Below, one piece after another: positions 1 through 3,594 of a DNA stretch of 5,096 nt. The translations under genes were made by a program, and so were the position numbers. The stretch's first letter is position 1, and each line of letters begins with the position of its first letter. The DNA is from Bordetella sp. (GTDB taxonomy: Bacteria; Pseudomonadota; Gammaproteobacteria; Burkholderiales; Burkholderiaceae_B). The stretch is from assembly GCA_027450125.1 (NCBI GenBank), contig DAIDKG010000230.1, positions 1 to 5,096 on the forward strand, in the 5' to 3' direction. The notes beneath the pieces are model-generated. The model did no database searches. It saw only the letters and a program-made list of their open reading frames with translations, and had not been told where the DNA came from.

Positions 1-353
1 CGGCGCTGCGCCTGCAAGGCCACCATGAAGTCCACCAGCAAACCGGCCACGCTCTCGGCCGACAGGCCGGGCAACTGGCGCTTGATTTCCTCCAGCCCCT
101 GCTCCGCGTGCTGGGTATAGCGCAGCAGCAACGCGTCGGCCAATGCTTCCTTGGAAGAGAAGAACCGATATAGCGAACCGACGGCGGTACCTGACCGCGC
201 CGCGATCTCGGTCATCGTCGCGGCGTCGAACCCCTTCTCGGCGAACACATCCATGGCAGCCGACATGATGGCCTGCACGCGCCGGCGGCCGCGCTCGTGC
301 TTGGGCGCCAGCGTGCCGGCGGCGACGGGATCGGAACTTGCGGCAATGGTCAT
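1..353 (-). CDS. TetR/AcrR-family transcriptional repressor, partial (C-terminus beyond the left edge)
   Basis: This is a DNA-binding one-component repressor. The first 117 codons are in the window, and the ligand-binding C-terminal domain is mostly outside. Residues about 24-75 form a typical TetR N-terminal helix-turn-helix domain: a helix with AIMSAAMDVFAEKGF, then TMTEIAARSGTAVGSLYRFF, then SSKEALADALL. The Y62-RFF and K68-E69 block is the family hallmark. About 20 residues precede the domain, which is common. The ATG at 351-353 is the first start that gives an intact HTH. The frame stays open for some distance upstream, but I see no better start and the Shine-Dalgarno match is weak. An ATG at 367-369 lies in another frame. 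The gene is divergent from the isochorismatase/MFS pair and its predicted promoter contains the same 14-bp sequence as theirs, so autoregulation plus control of that pair is the likely job. The inducer cannot be inferred. The family is certain; the regulatory target is inference. Confidence 0.93.
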   Translation of the reverse strand, partial: MTIAASSDPVAAGTLAPKHERGRRRVQAIMSAAMDVFAEKGFDAATMTEIAARSGTAVGSLYRFFSSKEALADALLLRYTQHAEQGLEEIKRQLPGLSAESVAGLLVDFMVALQAQR

Positions 354-395
354 GGCGGTCGCGCAGCATCTGTCCGGAGGACGGAAATTTGAGAA

Positions 396-424
396 ATATT
401 GAATTTATCCTCGCATATTATCAA
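396..424 (-). promoter_or_regulatory. predicted sigma-70 promoter of the tetR gene
   Basis: Read on the minus strand, a -35 hexamer TTGATA (419-424, 5 of 6 consensus bases) is followed by a 17-bp spacer and a -10 candidate CAATAT (396-401, 3 of 6). The weak -10 makes exact placement uncertain; GATAAT, overlapping the -35, is an alternative -10. The spacer contains most of the 14-bp sequence that is repeated in mirror image in the facing promoter, so a repressor bound there would block RNA polymerase. Predicted transcription starts about 35-40 bases before the tetR ATG. Confidence 0.45.
406..419 (-). promoter_or_regulatory. candidate TetR operator, copy 1
   Basis: On the minus strand this reads AATATGCGAGGATA. 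It is identical over all 14 bases to the plus-strand sequence at 497-510, giving a perfect inverted pair with centres 91 bp apart. It falls inside the predicted tetR promoter. The identity is seen directly; the operator role is inferred from position and from the adjacent TetR gene. Confidence 0.6.
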
Positions 425-492
425 GGAAAGCAAATTCCCCATAAGCGTATTGTCATGAAAAACACCTTGAAATCAGCATCCGAGGTCCTGAT

Positions 493-521
493 TTGAAATA
501 TGCGAGGATATTCTCTACTAT
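493..521 (+). promoter_or_regulatory. predicted sigma-70 promoter of the isochorismatase/MFS operon
   Basis: The -35 hexamer TTGAAA (493-498, 5 of 6) is followed by a 17-bp spacer and the -10 hexamer TACTAT (516-521, 4 of 6, keeping the key T1, A2 and T6). Predicted transcription starts near 528, leaving a leader of about 34 bases before the ATG at 562. The spacer is filled by the candidate TetR operator, which suits steric repression. Confidence 0.65.
497..512 (+). promoter_or_regulatory. candidate TetR operator, copy 2
   Basis: The sequence is AATAT-GCGAGG-ATATT, so it has its own dyad symmetry: 5-bp arms around a 6-bp core. Its first 14 bases are the exact inverse of 406-419. It sits between the -35 and -10 of the predicted operon promoter. 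Operators of 15-20 bp with imperfect dyads are usual for TetR proteins. Confidence 0.62.
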
Positions 522-546
522 TTTTGAACCCGCCTGAACGAATCGG

Positions 547-556
547 ATATCCTCGC
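547..556 (+). repeat. third, shorter copy of the control-region motif (possible auxiliary operator)
   Basis: ATATCCTCGC here is the exact inverse of 502-511, and its last nine bases match 406-414 directly. It lies in the transcribed leader, 5 bases before the isochorismatase ATG, within the 8-bp palindrome GGATATCC (545-552) plus flank. It could be an auxiliary half-site for the repressor. It occupies the place of a ribosome binding site, and no good Shine-Dalgarno sequence is visible for this gene. Confidence 0.45.
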
Positions 557-561
557 CTGCC

Positions 562-1128
562 ATGCCGCTCACCACGCTAGACCCCAACACCGCCCTGGTC
601 GTCATCGATCTGCAGAAGGGCATCGTCGCCCTGCCCACCGCCCCGCATCCGGCCGCGCCGGTCATCGAGCGCTGCGCCGAGCTGGCCGCAGCCTTTCGCA
701 GGCGCGACCTGCCCGTGGCGCTGGTCAATGTCGCGGGCGGCGCGCCTGGCCGCACCGAGCAGCCTCGGCGCGCCGGCACGCTGCCCCCGGATTGGACCGA
801 ACTCGTCCCCGAAATCGCGCGCCAGCCGCAGGACCGTGTCGTAACCAAGCGCACCTGGGGCGCCTTCATGCACACCGACCTCGATGCCCAGCTCAAGAGC
901 CTGGGCGTCACCCAGATCGTGCTGTGCGGCATCGCCACCAGCATCGGCGTCGAGTCGACCGCGCGCCAGGCCTACGAGCTGGGCTACAACGTGACGCTGG
1001 CCGTCGACGCCATGACCGACCTGAACGCCGATGCCCACCAGAACAGCCTGGCTCGCATCTTTCCCCGCCTGGGCGAAACCGGCTCCACCGGCGAGATCCT
1101 GGACCTGCTCGAACTCACCCGGGCTTGA
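562..1128 (+). CDS. isochorismatase-family protein, YecD-like, without the usual catalytic cysteine
   Basis: This 188-residue protein has the length and alpha/beta layout of the isochorismatase-like hydrolase superfamily, which includes isochorismatases, nicotinamidases and N-carbamoyl amidases. Visible landmarks are ALVVIDLQ with the catalytic-type Asp16, the Lys96 region (VVTKRTWGAF), and the signature IVLCGIATSIGVESTARQAYELGYN at about 119-143 (broken here only by reading through IVLCGIATSIG then VESTAR). In Cys hydrolases the nucleophile follows the T-x-x of this signature. Here that position is Gly129, as in EntB and E. coli YecD. Cys122 lies seven residues earlier and is not at the catalytic position. 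The pattern strongly resembles YecD, whose substrate I do not know. The first stop upstream in frame is at 535-537, so 562 is the only ATG. The gene is probably cotranscribed with the MFS gene 72 bp downstream and repressed by the divergent TetR protein. The family is sure; the substrate is unknown. Confidence 0.92.
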   Translation: MPLTTLDPNTALVVIDLQKGIVALPTAPHPAAPVIERCAELAAAFRRRDLPVALVNVAGGAPGRTEQPRRAGTLPPDWTELVPEIARQPQDRVVTKRTWGAFMHTDLDAQLKSLGVTQIVLCGIATSIGVESTARQAYELGYNVTLAVDAMTDLNADAHQNSLARIFPRLGETGSTGEILDLLELTRA

Positions 1129-1132
1129 GGAC

Positions 1133-1204
1133 ATGATCGCCACGCCCACCGCAATTTCCCAAGCGGGCGCAGCCACGCCTTGCACCTCGGCGGATCCGGC
1201 ATGA
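1133..1204 (+). CDS. possible 23-codon leader or coupling peptide upstream of the MFS gene
   Basis: An ATG at 1133, four bases after the isochorismatase stop, opens a frame of 23 codons (MIATPTAISQAGAATPCTSADPA). Its TGA at 1202-1204 overlaps the MFS ATG at 1201-1203 as ATGA, a layout typical of translational coupling. GAGG sits just before the ATG, but only two bases away, which is too close for an ideal ribosome binding site. The peptide has no recognisable domain. It could instead be untranslated spacer that is open by chance in GC-rich DNA. Confidence 0.2.
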   Translation: MIATPTAISQAGAATPCTSADPA

Positions 1205-2433
1205 GGCCCATGTTCCGCTCGCTGCTCGTGCGCAACTACCGCCTGTGGGCCGGTTGCTCGATGATTTCCAACATCGGCTCCTGGATGCAGCGCACCGCCC
1301 AGGACTGGCTGGTGCTGACCGAACTCACGCATCACGACGCGGCCGCCGTCGGCATCACCATGTCGCTGCAGTTCGGCCCGCAAGTGCTTTTGCTCGGACT
1401 CACCGGCTACGTGGCCGATCATTTCGACCGCCGCAAGGTGCTGTTCTGCACCCAGGGCCTCATGGGCCTTCTGGCCCTGGGCCTGGGCCTGCTCACGCTG
1501 AGCGGCGCCGCGCAGCTCTGGCACGTCTACAGTTTCGCGTTCGCGCTGGGCTGTACCACCGCCTTCGATACGCCGGCGCGGCAGACTTTCGTGTCCGACC
1601 TGGTCGGCGAGCAGGACATCGGCAACGCGGTGGCCCTGAACTCGACCTCGTTCAACATGGCCCGCATGGTGGGGCCCGCACTCGCGGGCATGATCATTTC
1701 AGCCGCGGGCACGGGCTGGGCTTTCATCCTGAACGCCGCGTCCTTCGTCGCGGTGCTCGTCGCCCTGCGCCGGCTCGACCTATCCCAGCTTCACATTCTG
1801 AAAGAGCGCGTCGCAAAGCGCAGCGGCAGCCTGATCGCGGGCCTGCGCTATGTGTGGCAGCGCGAGGACCTGCGCGCCCTCATGCTGACGATCTTCCTGA
1901 TAAGCGCGTTCGGCCTGAACTTTCCCATCTTCATTTCAACCATGACGGTCACGGCTTTTCATGGCGATGCCAGCGGCTATGGCCTGCTCACCACCATGAT
2001 GGCCGTCGGTTCGGTCTGCGGCGCGCTGATGGCCGCGGGGCGAGACAGGCCCAGGCTGCGCTGGATCTACGCGGGCGCCATCGCGTTCGGCGCGGGCTGC
2101 GCGGTTGCCGCGCTCATGCCGACCTACTGGCTCTTCGGCGGCGCGCTCGTCCTGCTGGGCATTGCGGCCCAGACCATCACGGTCTCGACCAACAGCCTGG
2201 TGCAGCTGTCGACCGAGCCGGCCATGCGCGGCCGGGTCATCGCCATTCTCATGGCCGTGCTCATGGGCAGCACGCCAGTGGGCGCGCCATTCGTCGGCTG
2301 GATCGCCAATGAATTCGGGCCGCGCTGGGCTCTGGGCGTAGCCGCGCTCTCCGGCTTCGGCGGGGCGCTGGTGGGCTGGCGCCTGTGGAAGCGGCAACGG
2401 CGCACTACAATGAACGCTCCGGTTTCTTCATAA
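1201..2433 (+). CDS. major facilitator superfamily exporter, DHA3 / EntS-like
   Basis: This is an inner-membrane proton-driven efflux protein of about 410 residues, the usual size for twelve membrane segments. It has the marks of the MFS_3 (enterobactin exporter EntS and DHA3 drug exporter) group. An N-terminal RSLLVRNYRLW precedes helix 1. A motif-A loop GYVADHFDRRK lies at 69-79 (Asp73, Arg77, Arg78). FDTPARQTF lies at about 122-130, and NSTSFNMARMVGPALAG at 147-163. Many hydrophobic stretches follow, and the C-terminus is basic (WKRQRR). I chose the ATG at 1201; a TTG at 1180 would add seven residues, and an ATG at 1210 would remove three. GGCGGA about 8 bases upstream is a fair ribosome site for 1201. 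The gene follows the isochorismatase-family gene in the same direction and is probably in its operon, so the enzyme and pump may act on related compounds. The substrate is unknown; the EntS resemblance does not establish siderophore export. Confidence 0.92.
   Translation: MRPMFRSLLVRNYRLWAGCSMISNIGSWMQRTAQDWLVLTELTHHDAAAVGITMSLQFGPQVLLLGLTGYVADHFDRRKVLFCTQGLMGLLALGLGLLTLSGAAQLWHVYSFAFALGCTTAFDTPARQTFVSDLVGEQDIGNAVALNSTSFNMARMVGPALAGMIISAAGTGWAFILNAASFVAVLVALRRLDLSQLHILKERVAKRSGSLIAGLRYVWQREDLRALMLTIFLISAFGLNFPIFISTMTVTAFHGDASGYGLLTTMMAVGSVCGALMAAGRDRPRLRWIYAGAIAFGAGCAVAALMPTYWLFGGALVLLGIAAQTITVSTNSLVQLSTEPAMRGRVIAILMAVLMGSTPVGAPFVGWIANEFGPRWALGVAALSGFGGALVGWRLWKRQRRTTMNAPVSS
2406..2411 (+). 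promoter_or_regulatory. candidate -10 element for the acidic-protein gene
   Basis: TACAAT matches 5 of 6 -10 consensus bases and ends 35 bases before the ATG at 2447, a suitable leader length. It lies inside the 3' end of the MFS gene. No good -35 is found at 16-18 bp (CTGTGG at 2383-2388 matches only 2 of 6), so a separate promoter is possible but weakly supported. Read-through from the upstream operon is the alternative. Confidence 0.3.
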
Positions 2434-2446
2434 TTTCGTCGCGTTG

Positions 2447-2914
2447 ATGTCCCTCACCTCATCCCCCTTCGCCCCGCTGCGCTTCACACAAGCCGAGCTG
2501 GACATGCTCGCCAAGACAGCCGACGCCCTCACGACCTATCTGGGCCGGCCGGTGTTGGCCGAGGTGGATGTGGACGAAGACGGCGCCGAGTGGGTCACCT
2601 TCGGCTCGACGCTCGACGAGAAGGAAAAATCCGCCCAGGACGAAGACCGCCTGCACGTGCAGCTGGGCGGCAAGGACTCGCGCCTGCTGGGCCAGAGCGG
2701 CGGCCTGCCCGAAAGCGCCGACGCCTACGATTGCCTCTATCTGCTTGCCATCCAGCTCTCGGCCAACGAGGGCGAGCGCTTCGTCAAGATCGACGACGAC
2801 GGCGAGGAGACCGCCTGGTCGGACGTGCTGTCCGACGTGCTGCTTTTTTCGCTGGAAGAAGAAGAGCTGCCGCCGCTGGAAGACGACGAAGACGAGGACG
2901 AGGACGAAGCCTGA
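2447..2914 (+). CDS. small acidic protein of unknown function
   Basis: I do not recognise this protein. The 155 residues are predicted to be soluble and strongly acidic, with no signal peptide or membrane segment. The N-terminal part (about 10-80) contains ADALTTYLGRPVLAEVDVDEDGAEWVTFG, resembling a small alpha/beta fold (written here as two stretches: ADALTTYLGRPVLAE and VDVDEDGAEWVTFG). The middle includes ADAYDCLYLLAIQLSANEG with the only cysteine seen. The last 20 residues (LEEEELPPLEDDEDEDEDEA) include 14 Asp or Glu. The start is ATG 2447; a TTG directly before it would add one residue. No clear Shine-Dalgarno is present. The gene starts 13 bases after the MFS stop and ends 18 bases before the convergent marR stop. 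Coding status rests on length, GC-biased third positions and a protein-like composition that the other frames lack. The acidic tail could mediate contact with basic proteins, but that is a guess. Confidence 0.8.
   Translation: MSLTSSPFAPLRFTQAELDMLAKTADALTTYLGRPVLAEVDVDEDGAEWVTFGSTLDEKEKSAQDEDRLHVQLGGKDSRLLGQSGGLPESADAYDCLYLLAIQLSANEGERFVKIDDDGEETAWSDVLSDVLLFSLEEEELPPLEDDEDEDEDEA
2855..2910 (+). repeat. low-complexity GAA/GAC/GAG codon run encoding the acidic tail
   Basis: The 3' end of the acidic-protein gene contains GAAGAAGAAGAG (2855-2866), then a mixed run of GAC, GAA and GAG codons from about 2881 to 2907. The units vary, so this is a low-complexity tract and not a perfect microsatellite. 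It explains the serine-rich open frame seen on the opposite strand. Unit number could vary between strains through slippage. Confidence 0.6.
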
Positions 2915-2932
2915 CCCGGCCTGGCTCTCACT

Positions 2933-3406
2933 TCACTTGGGCGGAAAGGCGTGCGACATCATCAGCGTGCGCAGCATTTCCATGAGTTCCGCAGCGCGCG
3001 TTTCGCCGAAGGGCTGCAGCACGGCCATCTGATGCCGCATCGCCTGCTCGCATAAAACCTCGACCATCCGGCCACCCTTGGCGGTCAGCAGCACGCGGGT
3101 CTGGCGCCGGTCGGCGCGCACTTCGGTGCGCGACACCAGGCCGTCGACCGCCATGCGCTGCACCACCTTGCTCAACGTGGGCTGCTTGGTGACGGTATGG
3201 AAAGCCAGTTCGCCTATCGTCATGCCGCCTTCGCTGCTGCGCAGGCTGCTCAACACCCGCCATTGCGTCACCGACAGGCCGGCCTCGTGAACCTGGGTAT
3301 GAAACTCGGCCGAAATGCTGTGGCTTACCTGGGCCAGCAGATAAGGCAGATAGCCGTCGATAAACGCAGGCACCCTGTCCATGCCCTGTTGTGGCCCATC
3401 TTTCAT
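2933..3406 (-). CDS. MarR-family transcriptional regulator
   Basis: This 157-residue winged helix-turn-helix repressor has the usual MarR length and should act as a dimer. An N-terminal dimerisation helix (IDGYLPYLLAQVSHSISAEF, about 16-35) is followed by LSVTQWRVLSSL (44-55), GGMTIGELAFHT (60-71), the recognition helix KQPTLSKVVQRM (74-85), and the wing DRRQTRVLLTAKG (99-111), whose D-x-R-x-x pattern is typical. The C-terminal helix closes the dimer interface. ATG 3404-3406 is favoured because AGGGG lies about 9 bases upstream; an in-frame ATG at 3380-3382 (residue 9) is possible. The gene is divergent from the ferredoxin oxidoreductase gene across 188 bp rich in symmetric elements, so it probably controls iorA and itself. 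MarR proteins often respond to phenolic or aromatic acids, which would fit an aryl-pyruvate pathway. That ligand is inference. Confidence 0.93.
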   Translation of the reverse strand: MKDGPQQGMDRVPAFIDGYLPYLLAQVSHSISAEFHTQVHEAGLSVTQWRVLSSLRSSEGGMTIGELAFHTVTKQPTLSKVVQRMAVDGLVSRTEVRADRRQTRVLLTAKGGRMVEVLCEQAMRHQMAVLQPFGETRAAELMEMLRTLMMSHAFPPK

Positions 3407-3483
3407 CCGGGTTTACCCCTAAAAATCACGAAAAAAGTGCACGGAGGGAACCTTGCGATGCAGCATTTCCCGCATGGATAACG

Positions 3484-3489
3484 AGTATA
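3484..3489 (-). promoter_or_regulatory. candidate -10 element of marR
   Basis: On the minus strand this reads TATACT, 5 of 6 consensus bases. It lies within the palindrome GTATATAC (3485-3492) and its flank. The -35 at the best spacing (TAGTTC, 3507-3512) is poor, so transcription may be weak or factor-dependent. The leader to the ATG at 3406 would be about 70 bases. Confidence 0.4.
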
Positions 3490-3519
3490 TACACCCTTGT
3501 TTTATTGAACTAATTTTTT

Positions 3520-3533
3520 ATTTTCATGAAAAT
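3520..3533. promoter_or_regulatory. perfect 14-bp palindrome, candidate MarR operator
   Basis: ATTTTCATGAAAAT is its own reverse complement. It sits between marR and iorA, upstream of both predicted -10 elements, about 12 bp before the iorA -35. MarR dimers bind AT-rich palindromes of about this size. The symmetry is direct observation; the assignment to this MarR protein is inferred from position. Confidence 0.5.
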
Positions 3534-3545
3534 TCATCTTTTTGA

Positions 3546-3574
3546 TTGACATCTAAATAGTTGACTCCTAAAGT
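3546..3574 (+). promoter_or_regulatory. sigma-70 promoter of iorA
   Basis: A perfect -35 TTGACA (3546-3551) is followed by exactly 17 bp and a -10 TAAAGT (3569-3574, 4 of 6). Predicted transcription starts near 3581, leaving a very short leader of about 14 bases before the ATG at 3595. That leader would include only part of the Shine-Dalgarno region, so the true start may be a few bases off or another promoter may contribute. Confidence 0.6.
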
Positions 3575-3576
3575 AG
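3546..3576 (+). repeat. tandem direct repeat overlapping the iorA promoter
   Basis: TTGACATCTAAATAG (3546-3560) is immediately followed by TTGACTCCTAAAGTAG (3561-3576). The two units share TTGAC, then TAAA, then TAG, differing by two substitutions and one extra G in the second. The first unit holds the -35 and the second the -10. Two adjacent units in phase with a promoter suggest regulator half-sites. The chance alternative is that AT-rich promoter DNA repeats itself. Confidence 0.5.
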
Positions 3577-3581
3577 TTTTC

Positions 3582-3588
3582 CGGGAGA
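3582..3588 (+). promoter_or_regulatory. Shine-Dalgarno sequence of iorA
   Basis: GGGAGAG lies 6 bases before the ATG at 3595-3597, a good purine-rich match at proper spacing. It fixes the start codon. No other gene in the window has one as clear. Confidence 0.7.
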
Positions 3589-3594
3589 GAAACC

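Noticed and set aside
151..402. A plus-strand open frame antisense to tetR
   Set aside because: The minus strand here encodes an unmistakable TetR helix-turn-helix.
1126..1200. Possible stop-codon read-through fusing the isochorismatase and MFS proteins
   Set aside because: The two genes are in the same frame with only the TGA at 1126-1128 between them, but each is complete and there is no read-through signal; frame agreement has a one in three chance.
577..1524. A 315-codon open frame on the minus strand across the isochorismatase and MFS genes
   Set aside because: It spans two recognised genes, has Gly/Ala/Gln/His-rich composition, and no recognisable motif.
1245..2312. A long Arg/His-rich frame inside the MFS gene
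   Set aside because: Its composition is that of a shifted frame of GC-rich DNA, while the frame at 1201-2433 has transporter motifs.
2908..2926. A weak stem (AGCC with GGCT) between the convergent acidic-protein and marR genes, considered as a terminator
   Set aside because: The stem is only 4 bp and has no following T-run on either strand.
2737..2931. A serine-repeat protein on the minus strand
   Set aside because: The poly-serine is only the reverse complement of the GAA/GAC/GAG run that encodes the acidic tail.
3485..3492. The 8-bp palindrome GTATATAC as a separate operator
   Set aside because: It is short and overlaps the predicted marR -10, whose TATA character explains it.
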